Shown: positions 1 through 5,579 of the stretch, in pieces
Layout of the letters: each line of letters begins with the position of its first letter
Position numbering within the stretch: position 1 is the stretch's first letter
From: Bacteroidales bacterium UBA4347
GTDB lineage: Bacteria > Bacteroidota > Bacteroidia > Bacteroidales > P3
DNA: 5,623 nucleotides
Assembly (NCBI GenBank): GCA_002394185.1
Contig: DGTB01000060.1
Coordinates: 1 to 5,623 of the forward strand
Direction of reading: 5' to 3'
Notes under the pieces: generated by a model
Database searches by the model: none
Seen by the model: the letters and a program-made list of their open reading frames with translations, nothing else
Told to the model about the DNA's origin: nothing
Position numbers and translations under genes: made by a program

Positions 1-10
1 TATATACTGT

Positions 11-54
11 ATATAGGAACTATATGAGAAGTATATAAGAACTATATGTGAAGT
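11..54. repeat. 22-bp tandem duplication upstream of pfk
   Basis: Two adjacent 22-bp units, 11-32 and 33-54, share 20 of 22 bases. They differ only at 16/38 (g/a) and 27/49 (a/t). The common core is GAACTATATG followed by a GAAGT tail. Further copies could lie to the left of the window. The AT-rich array is followed at 55-115 by a G-rich, purine-biased stretch in which I see no gene. The array ends about 70 bp before the -33 promoter element, so a regulatory role is possible, but nothing in the sequence demonstrates one. Confidence 0.85.
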
Positions 55-125
55 GGCGAAGAGGGGGCGAATCGGGGTCGGACAAGGGGCGGGGAGAGCG
101 CGGGGGTGAGCTGTTGATAAAATTA

Positions 126-157
126 TTTGGCGGTGTTGTTTTTTCTTTGTATCTTTG
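126..157 (+). promoter_or_regulatory. Bacteroidota-type promoter of the phosphofructokinase gene
   Basis: TTTG at 126-129 is followed, after 20 bp, by TATCTTTG at 150-157. This matches the published Bacteroidetes sigma-ABfr consensus of TTTG at -33 and TAnnTTTG at -7 with a 19-21 bp gap. Transcription would begin around 162-166, leaving a short AT-rich leader of about 20 nt before the ATG at 184. The promoter also decides the start codon, because an in-frame TTG at 127 lies inside it and upstream of the expected transcript start. Confidence 0.85.
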
Positions 158-183
158 CACTTTGTTTTAAAACATATATTATT

Positions 184-1413
184 ATGAAAAGCATTGCAAT
201 ACTTACGGGCGGCGGCCCCGCCCCTGGAATGAATACAGTGGTGGCCTCTGTGGCCAAAACCTTCCTCCGCGACGGCTATCGCGTCATCGGTCTGCACGGC
301 GGCTACAGCGCCCTGTTCACCGACAAGCCCCGCATGCAGGACCTCGATTTCCTCACCGCCGACGAGATTTTCAACAAGGGCGGCAGCATCCTGAAGATGA
401 GCCGTTTCAAACCCACGTCCGAAGACTTCGAGCAGCGGTTCAACCTTAAGCTCTTCACCGACAACGAGATCAAGCTCCTTGTCACCGTGGGTGGCGACGA
501 CACCGCGTCGACGGCCAACCGCATTGCCAAGTTCCTGGCCGACAAGCACTATCCCATTGCCAACATCCATGTGCCCAAGACCATCGACAACGACCTTCCG
601 CTGCCCAACAGCAGCCCCACCTTCGGCTACAACAGCGCCAAGGCCCAGGGTTGTGTGCTGGCCACCGCCGTCATGGAGGATGCCCGCACCAGCGAGAACT
701 GGTTCGTGGTCAGCGCCATGGGCCGTTCCGCCGGCCATTTGGCCCTCGGCATCGCCGGCGCCTGCCACTACCCGATGGTCATCATCCCCGAGTTCTTCAA
801 CAAGACCGAGATCACCGTCGAGAAGATTATCAACATGGTCATTTCCTGCATCGTCAAACGCAAGATCATGGGCATCAACTACGGCGCCGCCATGATCAGC
901 GAGGGCGTGTTCCACAGCCTCAGCGACGAGGAAATCAAGAACAGCGGCATCCACTTCAGCTACGACGAGCACGGCCACCCCGAGCTGGGCAAGGTCAGCA
1001 AGGCCCACATCTTCAACGACCTGCTGGAGCGCAAGGCCAAAGAGATAGGCCTCAAGGTGAAGACCCGCCCCGTGGAAATCGGCTATGAGATCCGCTGCCA
1101 TACCCCCATTGCTTTCGACCTCACCTACTGCTCGCTGATGGGCATGGGCGTGCACACCCTCTTCAACCAGGGCTGCACGGGCTGCATGGTCTATGTGGAC
1201 CATCAGGGCACTGTCAGCCCCCTCTACCTCAAGGACCTGCAGGACCCCGAGACGGGCAAGATTCCGCCGCGCCTGGTCAACGTCGCCAGCAACAAGGTGA
1301 TGTCCTACGTCAACGACATCATGGATTACATCACCCCCGCCGACTACGAGGCCGCGAAGAAATATGTCGCCAACCCCGAAGAGTATGACTTCAAGAAAAT
1401 CCTTAACTGGTAA
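184..1413 (+). CDS. pfp: Pyrophosphate-type 6-phosphofructokinase (PfkA family)
   Basis: This cytosolic glycolytic enzyme phosphorylates fructose 6-phosphate to fructose 1,6-bisphosphate. The protein has 409 residues. The N-terminal phosphoryl-donor loop TGGGPAPGMN is at 8-17, GGDDT at 103-107, the catalytic PKTIDND at 131-137, MGRSAGH at 179-185, a PE pair at 202-203 and the sugar-phosphate-binding GYEIR at 300-304. In E. coli ATP-dependent PfkA the positions of D106 and K132 are both glycine (Gly104, Gly124). Aspartate and lysine there are the known marks of pyrophosphate-dependent enzymes, so PPi is the likely donor and the step would be reversible. The length is above the roughly 320 residues of E. 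coli PfkA and below the roughly 550-residue PPi enzymes. The ATG at 184 is chosen because an in-frame TTG at 127 falls within the promoter and encodes an implausible hydrophobic extension. ATP use in vivo cannot be excluded from sequence alone. Confidence 0.93.
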   Translation: MKSIAILTGGGPAPGMNTVVASVAKTFLRDGYRVIGLHGGYSALFTDKPRMQDLDFLTADEIFNKGGSILKMSRFKPTSEDFEQRFNLKLFTDNEIKLLVTVGGDDTASTANRIAKFLADKHYPIANIHVPKTIDNDLPLPNSSPTFGYNSAKAQGCVLATAVMEDARTSENWFVVSAMGRSAGHLALGIAGACHYPMVIIPEFFNKTEITVEKIINMVISCIVKRKIMGINYGAAMISEGVFHSLSDEEIKNSGIHFSYDEHGHPELGKVSKAHIFNDLLERKAKEIGLKVKTRPVEIGYEIRCHTPIAFDLTYCSLMGMGVHTLFNQGCTGCMVYVDHQGTVSPLYLKDLQDPETGKIPPRLVNVASNKVMSYVNDIMDYITPADYEAAKKYVANPEEYDFKKILNW

Positions 1414-1423
1414 CTTTTTAAAA

Positions 1424-1450
1424 GACAAGAAAAACAAGAAAGACAATGGG
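1424..1450 (+). repeat. 9-bp direct repeats in the envC leader
   Basis: Immediately after the pfk stop codon, GACAAGAAA (1424-1432) is followed by AACAAGAAA (1433-1441) and a degenerate GACAATGGG (1442-1450). The reverse complement of this motif appears in the right arm of the adjacent hairpin (1472-1486) and again within the signal-peptide codons of the next gene (1519-1545). The reading frame of the next gene stays open through here, but the lysine-rich translation looks like a by-product of the repeat, not protein. Confidence 0.75.
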
Positions 1451-1486
1451 AAAGCCACGCGGTTTTCCCGGTCTTTCTTGTCTTTT
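1434..1486 (+). terminator. Terminator-like stem-loop between pfk and envC
   Basis: An 11-bp perfect outer stem pairs 1434-1444 with 1471-1481. A small internal loop (1445-1447 against 1470) and a 6-bp inner stem (1448-1453 with 1464-1469) follow, and the apical bases can add about three more pairs. The right arm runs into CTTTT at 1482-1486, a short U tract. This fits an intrinsic terminator after pfk, though the U tract is modest and read-through into envC is plausible because I see no convincing promoter in the 88-nt gap. A competing 13-bp stem can form between 1420-1432 and 1474-1486. Confidence 0.6.
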
Positions 1487-1501
1487 GACGCAAAGGCCTG
1501 C

Positions 1502-2722
1502 ATGAGCGCATTGGTCTGCTTGTTTTTCTTGTCGTTCTTGTCTTCCACCCCGTTGCAGGCACAGTCGAAGAAGCAGCTGGAGAAGGACAAAGCCAAGGTG
1601 GAGCAGGAAATCAAGAACCTCAACAGCCAGCTCTCCAAAGCCAAGAAGAACAGCAAGGCCGGCCAGCAGCAGCTCAACCTGCTGGAGAAGAAAATTGCCG
1701 AGCGCACCAAGCTCATCAACAACCTCAACGGTCAGCTCAACCTGCTGAACATCCGCATGACGGAGACCGAGGACAGCATTGCCCTCATCCGTGGGCAGGT
1801 GGACAGCATGAAGCTGGAGTACGGCAAGGTGGTGCGCGCCCTCTACCGCGAGCGCGGCAACCTCGACAAGCTGGTGCTTGTTCTTGATACCAAGAGCTAC
1901 AACTACGCCTACCTGCGCACCAAGTATTTCCGCGACTACAGCCGCTACCGCCGTCGCCAGGCCATGGCCATCCACCAGAAGGAGCAGGAGCTGAACAACG
2001 TGGGCGAGGAGCTGCGCCGCCAGCAGCGCGAGCAGACCAGCCTCGTGGAGCAGCACCGCAAGCAGAAGGCCGAGCTTGCCAGCGAGCAGAAAACGCGCCA
2101 GAAGGAGCTGAAAAACAGTAAGCAGCAGGAGAAGAGCCTCCAAAACCAGATTGCCAAGAAGGAGAAGCAGAAGCGCGAGTTGCAGCAGCAGATACAGCGC
2201 ATCATTAACGAGGAGATTGCCAAAGCCCGCAACGCCAAGAAACAGCAGCAGTCCGCGGGCAGCAATGGCAGCAAGGTGAGCGGCAACGCGTCGGCGCCGA
2301 GTGCCGCCGAGGTGGCGCTGAGCAACGACTTCGCCTCCAACAAGGGCCGTCTGCCGTGGCCGGTGGCCTACAACAAGGTGGCGCGCGAATACGGCAAGTA
2401 CACCCATTCCTCCGGCGGACAGAACATGAACAACGGCATCGACCTCATGTGTGCTTCCGGCGCCGCCGTGAAGAGTGTCTTCGGTGGCACGGTGACGAGG
2501 GTGTTCACCTGTCCCAACGGCACCAAGGGCATCATCGTACGCCACGGCGACTACCTGACGGTCTACGCCAACATGGGCACCGTCAGCGTCAGCGAAGGGC
2601 GCAAGGTGACCACGGGGCAGAACCTGGGCACCGTGTACACGAACAGCGACGGCGTGGCCGAGTTCTCCTTCCAGCTGTGGAAAGGCACCGCCTCGCAGAA
2701 CCCGAGATTATGGCTGAGATAG
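1502..2722 (+). CDS. envC: EnvC-like murein hydrolase activator, degenerate LytM/M23 domain
   Basis: This is a secreted 406-residue protein. EnvC-family proteins act in the cell envelope at the septum, where they switch on peptidoglycan amidases. Residues 1-20 form a signal peptide with a hydrophobic core and a likely cut after LQA. Residues 22-245 are a long Lys/Gln/Glu-rich coiled coil, 250-275 a Ser/Ala/Gly-rich linker, and 284-406 a LytM (peptidase M23) fold with the conserved NGID, RHGDYLTVY, GQNLG and FQLWKG blocks. Of the zinc-site residues only D314 remains. The first His position is N310, and the HxH motif reads E387-F388-S389. The Tyr-Ala-His catalytic position is N357. Hydrolase activity is therefore unlikely, and a regulatory role fits. 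The ATG at 1502 was chosen because it places the signal peptide at the N-terminus. The frame is open back to 1364, but that extension overlaps pfk and the hairpin. A TTG at 1478 is a weaker alternative start. The partner amidase is not in the window. Confidence 0.88.
   Translation: MSALVCLFFLSFLSSTPLQAQSKKQLEKDKAKVEQEIKNLNSQLSKAKKNSKAGQQQLNLLEKKIAERTKLINNLNGQLNLLNIRMTETEDSIALIRGQVDSMKLEYGKVVRALYRERGNLDKLVLVLDTKSYNYAYLRTKYFRDYSRYRRRQAMAIHQKEQELNNVGEELRRQQREQTSLVEQHRKQKAELASEQKTRQKELKNSKQQEKSLQNQIAKKEKQKRELQQQIQRIINEEIAKARNAKKQQQSAGSNGSKVSGNASAPSAAEVALSNDFASNKGRLPWPVAYNKVAREYGKYTHSSGGQNMNNGIDLMCASGAAVKSVFGGTVTRVFTCPNGTKGIIVRHGDYLTVYANMGTVSVSEGRKVTTGQNLGTVYTNSDGVAEFSFQLWKGTASQNPRLWLR
1519..1545 (+). 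repeat. 9-bp repeats encoding the signal-peptide core
   Basis: CTTGTTTTT (1519-1527), CTTGTCGTT (1528-1536) and CTTGTCTTC (1537-1545) are three successive 9-bp units that encode the LFF-LSF-LSS part of the envC signal peptide. Bases 1519-1533 are the perfect 15-bp reverse complement of 1424-1438 in the leader. The period equals three codons, so gain or loss of a unit would keep the frame and change only the length of the hydrophobic core. Confidence 0.75.
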
Positions 2723-2724
2723 TG

Positions 2725-2759
2725 GTTAGTGTTTAGTGTTAAGTGTTTAGTGTTAAGTT
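2725..2759 (+). repeat. 7-bp tandem array between envC and lpxH
   Basis: Five contiguous 7-bp units fill most of the 44-nt gap: GTTAGTG, TTTAGTG, TTAAGTG, TTTAGTG and TTAAGTT. Alternate units match each other, which gives a higher-order 14-bp repeat (2732-2745 and 2746-2759). The array is AT-rich, unlike the flanking genes. I see no promoter or hairpin in it, and lpxH is probably co-transcribed with envC across it. Confidence 0.85.
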
Positions 2760-2766
2760 TTTTTAA

Positions 2767-3522
2767 TTGAAAGATAAGGTATTTTTTATAACGGACTCGC
2801 ATTTGGGCAGCGGCTCGGACTCCAGGGAGCGCGAGCTGCTGCTCTGCCGTTTGCTGGACGAGATTGAGCCCGACTGCAAGCAGCTGATGCTGCTGGGCGA
2901 CATCTTCGACTTCTGGTTCACCTACCGCTATCTTGTGCCCCGCGGGCATGTGCGGTTGTTGGGCAAACTGGCCGAGTTGGCCGACAAGGGCGTGGAAATC
3001 CATTTCTTTATCGGCAACCACGACATGTGGATGTTCGACTACCTGACGGAGGAGATGGATGCCATCGTGCACAACGACCCAGTGGTGATGGAACTCTGCG
3101 GCAAGCGGGTACTGATAGGCCACGGCGACGGCCTGGGGCACATCGACCGCTGGTTCGATTTTGTCCGCGTCTTCTTCCGCAGCCGTTTCTGCCAGAAGCT
3201 GTTCAAGATGCTGCCGTCGGCCTTCACCTTCGGCATTGCCCACCGATGGAGCGACAGCAACAAGCGCAAGCATGCCAAACACGACATGCTGCACTACCTG
3301 GGCGACGACCGCGAGGGCATCGTCATCTACTGTAAGGAGAGGCTGCAGAAGGAGCATTTCGACTACTGCATCTTCGGCCACCGCCACACGCCGCTGACGC
3401 GCGACCTCGGCGGCGGTTGCACCTACGTCAACGTGGGCGACTGGCTGCACAACCGCAACTACGCCGTCATGTCGGAAGACGGCACCGTGGAGCTGCGGGA
3501 CTATACATCTCCCACTTCGTGA
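2767..3522 (+). CDS. lpxH: LpxH-like UDP-2,3-diacylglucosamine diphosphatase
   Basis: This calcineurin-like metallophosphoesterase has 251 residues. LpxH cleaves UDP-2,3-diacylglucosamine to lipid X and UMP, the fourth step of lipid A synthesis, on the cytosolic face of the inner membrane. The two-metal motifs are complete and in order: TDSHLG with D10 and H12, GDIFDFW with D45, GNHD with N84 and H85, GHGD with H119, and GHRHT with H205 and H207. The insert between the last two blocks (about 125-175, rich in Phe, Arg and Lys) is where LpxH enzymes bind acyl chains. Length is normal for the family. The start is a TTG at 2767: an in-frame TAA sits immediately before it at 2764-2766, the residues after it (KDKVFFITDSH) fit the family N-terminus, and the next in-frame ATG would remove the first metal motif. 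The enzyme fits a Gram-negative organism. Another UDP-sugar diphosphatase of the same fold is a less likely alternative. Confidence 0.9.
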   Translation: MKDKVFFITDSHLGSGSDSRERELLLCRLLDEIEPDCKQLMLLGDIFDFWFTYRYLVPRGHVRLLGKLAELADKGVEIHFFIGNHDMWMFDYLTEEMDAIVHNDPVVMELCGKRVLIGHGDGLGHIDRWFDFVRVFFRSRFCQKLFKMLPSAFTFGIAHRWSDSNKRKHAKHDMLHYLGDDREGIVIYCKERLQKEHFDYCIFGHRHTPLTRDLGGGCTYVNVGDWLHNRNYAVMSEDGTVELRDYTSPTS

Positions 3523-3534
3523 GATCATGGAAAT

Positions 3535-3560
3535 ACCCCACACTTCCGTGTGGGGTTATT
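3535..3560. terminator. Strong hairpin after lpxH, possible terminator
   Basis: A perfect 9-bp GC-rich stem pairs 3535-3543 (ACCCCACAC) with 3548-3556, closed by a TTCC tetraloop, 12 nt after the lpxH stop. It is followed by TATT on the + strand and by ATTTCC on the - strand, so the U tract is poor in both directions. It may end the + strand operon or protect the transcript end. For the - strand solute-binding gene it lies about 190 nt past the stop. Confidence 0.6.
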
Positions 3561-3568
3561 GAGAGTTA

Positions 3569-3583
3569 TGCCTCTCCGAGGCA
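3569..3583. other. Small second hairpin in the convergent spacer
   Basis: TGCCTC (3569-3574) pairs with GAGGCA (3578-3583) around a TCC loop, giving a 6-bp stem 12 nt beyond the larger hairpin. The two together form a double stem-loop. There is no U tract, so a terminator role is unproven. Confidence 0.45.
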
Positions 3584-3604
3584 ATCTATAGAAGTCGTCT
3601 TAGT

Positions 3605-3750
3605 CGAATCAACCGAATAATCCCCGCAAGCGATTCGAGTAATTCGCCGTTACTGAACCGCGCAAGCAATTAGAGTAATTCGCCAGTAATTAACCTGCGT
3701 AGCATTCGTAAAATCCGAGTAATTCGCCGTTACCATTACTCGCCGTCACC
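3605..3750. repeat. Degenerate ATTCG-based repeat cluster in convergent spacer
   Basis: The 12-bp core GAGTAATTCGCC occurs exactly three times, at 3637-3648, 3673-3684 and 3717-3728. An 18-bp version (CGAGTAATTCGCCGTTAC) is identical at 3636-3653 and 3716-3733. The first two cores are preceded by GCAAGC (3626-3631 and 3662-3667). A decayed copy lies at 3614-3625, and a fragment (ATTACTCGCCGTCACC, 3735-3750) reaches the stop codon of the - strand gene. At the left end, CGAAT at 3605 and 3614 face ATTCG at 3633 and 3642 as an inverted pair. Spacings of 36 and 44 bp differ and the spacers are not unique, so this is not a CRISPR array. I find no coding potential in 3523-3745. Confidence 0.8.
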
Positions 3751-5314
3751 GTATTCGCACGTAGCGTAGGTCGAGGTTGTTCATGGCGTTGCTGCGTAGG
3801 CCGGAGACGTTCTTGTGTGTGAAGTGGAGAATCTGGTCGTAGTAGAGCACCATGACCGGGGCCTCCTGCATCACCAGGCTGTCGATGGACTGGTAGAGGC
3901 GTGTGCGCTCGTCGGGGTCGGTGCAGCTGCGGGCCTGGGTGTAGAGCCTGGTGACCGTGGGGTTGCTGAAGCGAGTGTAGTTGGGCCCTGCGGGGGTGCG
4001 GTTGGGGCCGTAGAAGAGCGAGAGGTAGTTCTCGGCGTCGGGGTAGTCGGCCACCCAGGAGCCGCGGAACCACTCGCACTTGCCCTGTGCCATCTGTTCG
4101 CGGAGGGCGGCGGGGGGATTGACGTCGACCTGGATGTCCATGCCCAGGAGACCGAGCTGCTGCTGGATGTATTTGCAGAGGTCGAGGTAGTTGGCTGTAG
4201 TGGAGAGCTTGAGTTTGGGCAGCCCTTTGCCGTCGGGGTAGCCCGCCTCGGCGAGGAGCTGCTTGGCGCGTTCGGGGTTGTACTCGTAGCCGCAGTCGCT
4301 GTAGCCCGGCAGGCCGCGGGGAATGAAGCCGCCGACGCCGGGGGCGCCGATGTTGTTGCGCAGGTAGCGCATCATCTTGCGGCGGTCGAAGCCGCAGCAG
4401 ATGGCCTGGCGCAGGCGGCGGTCGTGGAGGGGACTGGCGGTGTTCTCCATGTCGAAGCCCAGGTACTCGGTGTTGAGGTAGGGGGTGGAGACCATGTCGA
4501 TACGGTCGGCGTATTTGTCCTTCAGCTGTCCGTCGAGGGTGAGGATTTCGTCCTTGTAGCTGGCGTCGAGCGAGTTCATGAAGTCGAGGTTGCCCTTGAC
4601 GAACTCCAGGAAGACCGTGTGGCGGTCGACGATGAAGGTGACGGCGACGGCGTCGAGGTAGGGCAGGGGGGTGCCTTCAGCGTCGCGTTCGAAGTAGTCG
4701 GGGTTCTTGCGCAGCACCAGCTTCACGCCCTCTTTCCAGTATTGGAAACGGAAGGGGCCGGTGCCGCAGGGGTGCTTGCGGAAGTCCTTGCCGTACTGCT
4801 CCACCACTTCGCGTGGCACCACGGAACAGTAGACCATGCCCAGCATCGAGAGGAAGGGGGCGAAGGGCTCCTTGAGGCGGATGGCGAAGGTGGTGTCGTC
4901 GATGGCGCTGAAGTCCTCCACATCGCCGAATATCCATGCTCCCGGCGAGGCCACCGAGGGGTCGACGATGCGATGGAAGCTGTAGGCGAAATCGTGGGCG
5001 GTGACGGTGCGGCCGTTGTGGAAACGCACGTCGTCGCGGAGGGTGAAGGTATAGCGCAGGCCGTCGTCGCTGATGTCCCAGCGCTTGGCGATGCAGGGTT
5101 GCACCTGCAGGTTGGTGTCCAGCTGTATGAGTCCGTTGTAGAGTTGCCGGCAACCCCAGATGATGCTCTGGTCCTTGGCGAAAGCGGGGTCGAGGGTGGC
5201 GATGCCGGCGCTCTCGTTGTAGCGGAATATCTGCTTGTCGTCGTGACGGTGGCCCGAGCAGGCGGCAAGCAGGAGGAGGGCGAGGAAGAGAGGGATGTAT
5301 CTCGATGACTTCAT
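3746..5314 (-). CDS. Family 5 ABC transporter solute-binding lipoprotein (peptide type)
   Basis: This 522-residue lipoprotein of the OppA/DppA-like SBP family 5 probably captures peptides or related solutes in the periplasm for an ABC importer. Residues 1-18 form a lipoprotein signal peptide with lipobox LAAC, so C19 would be lipidated. Family features follow: TLDPAFAKDQ near 40-49, QLYNGLIQLD at 57-66, the RYTFTLRDDVRFHNG block at 87-101, GTGPFRF at 184-190, and LGFDMEN at 285-291 before the second lobe. WVADYPDAENY at 420-430 includes D423, which looks equivalent to the aspartate that binds the peptide N-terminus in OppA. Length is normal and the frame is intact. The ATG at 5314 overlaps the atpC TGA as ATGA, suggesting translational coupling to atpC. 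No permease or ATPase gene lies beside it: the gene ends in the convergent spacer. The substrate cannot be named from sequence; dipeptides, oligopeptides and nickel are all possible within the family. Confidence 0.92.
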   Translation of the reverse strand: MKSSRYIPLFLALLLLAACSGHRHDDKQIFRYNESAGIATLDPAFAKDQSIIWGCRQLYNGLIQLDTNLQVQPCIAKRWDISDDGLRYTFTLRDDVRFHNGRTVTAHDFAYSFHRIVDPSVASPGAWIFGDVEDFSAIDDTTFAIRLKEPFAPFLSMLGMVYCSVVPREVVEQYGKDFRKHPCGTGPFRFQYWKEGVKLVLRKNPDYFERDAEGTPLPYLDAVAVTFIVDRHTVFLEFVKGNLDFMNSLDASYKDEILTLDGQLKDKYADRIDMVSTPYLNTEYLGFDMENTASPLHDRRLRQAICCGFDRRKMMRYLRNNIGAPGVGGFIPRGLPGYSDCGYEYNPERAKQLLAEAGYPDGKGLPKLKLSTTANYLDLCKYIQQQLGLLGMDIQVDVNPPAALREQMAQGKCEWFRGSWVADYPDAENYLSLFYGPNRTPAGPNYTRFSNPTVTRLYTQARSCTDPDERTRLYQSIDSLVMQEAPVMVLYYDQILHFTHKNVSGLRSNAMNNLDLRYVRIR

Positions 5315-5547
5315 TGCACCAGAATCAGCAGGTCGTTCTGCTGCCCTTTGACGATGCCTCCGCGGATGCCGAAGGTCTGCTCGCTGCTGTCGGGCAGCAC
5401 GATGCGTATGTCGCCGGCGGCGAGGGCCGAGATGATGGGGGCGTGGTTCTCCAGTATTTCGAACTTGCCCCCAACGCCGGGCAGCTGCGCCAGCTTGGCG
5501 TCGCCCTCGAAGAGCGATGAGTCGGGTTTGGATATCTTGATCTTCAT
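5311..5547 (-). CDS. atpC: F1 ATP synthase epsilon subunit, short form
   Basis: This is the epsilon subunit of the F1 central stalk, on the cytosolic side of the membrane, linking gamma to the c-ring. The 78 residues cover only the N-terminal beta-sandwich. The signature LPGVGGKFEILENHAPIIS is at 22-40, close to the usual pattern of a Gly-rich turn followed by HAP, and the terminal strand GGIVKGQQNDLLILV is at 63-77. The C-terminal two-helix domain of E. coli epsilon (about 139 residues), which inhibits ATP hydrolysis, is absent. Short forms of this kind are known in Bacteroidota and Chlorobi, so this is probably not a truncation. The ATG at 5547 is the natural start; a clear Shine-Dalgarno sequence is lacking. 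The stop overlaps the ATG of the solute-binding gene. The upstream neighbour, expected to be atpD, lies beyond the right edge. Confidence 0.93.
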   Translation of the reverse strand: MKIKISKPDSSLFEGDAKLAQLPGVGGKFEILENHAPIISALAAGDIRIVLPDSSEQTFGIRGGIVKGQQNDLLILVQ

Positions 5548-5551
5548 AAGG

Positions 5552-5579
5552 GGTTATTGGTTATTGGTTATGGGTTATG
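5552..5579. repeat. 7-bp tandem array upstream of atpC
   Basis: Four contiguous 7-bp units, GGTTATT at 5552 and 5559 and GGTTATG at 5566 and 5573, end 5 to 32 bp upstream of the atpC start. On the coding strand the units read AATAACC and CATAACC. The sequence differs from the array at 2725-2759 but the period is the same. Confidence 0.85.

Noticed and set aside
127..183. Longer phosphofructokinase starting at TTG 127
   Set aside because: The codon lies within the -33/-7 promoter and upstream of the expected transcript start, and family proteins begin at the MKSIAILTGGG segment.
1480..1487. Possible promoter -7 element for envC ending in TTTG
   Set aside because: The TA half of TAnnTTTG is missing and the site is part of the hairpin U tract, too close to the ATG at 1502.
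1364..1501. N-terminal extension of the EnvC-like protein back to 1364
   Set aside because: It overlaps the end of pfk and the stem-loop, encodes a lysine-rich repeat product, and would bury the signal peptide 46 residues inside the protein.
1418..2545. 375-codon open frame on the - strand opposite envC
   Set aside because: It is a Leu-rich antisense image of the coiled-coil codons, without a recognisable family.
2563..3543. 326-codon open frame on the - strand opposite lpxH
   Set aside because: It crosses the 7-bp array and two unrelated genes, and its composition matches an antisense shadow.
3523..3620. Continuation of a short open frame across the end of lpxH
   Set aside because: It runs out of frame through the lpxH end and the hairpins and shows no protein-like composition or family signature.
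3636..3733. Possible CRISPR array
   Set aside because: Repeats are short and degenerate, spacing is irregular (36 and 44 bp), the intervening sequence is itself partly repeated, and no cas gene is present.
3815..5308. 497-codon open frame on the + strand opposite the solute-binding gene
   Set aside because: It is an antisense shadow of a well-supported gene: the translation is Val/Ala/Glu/Gly-rich and low in complexity, with no recognisable domain.
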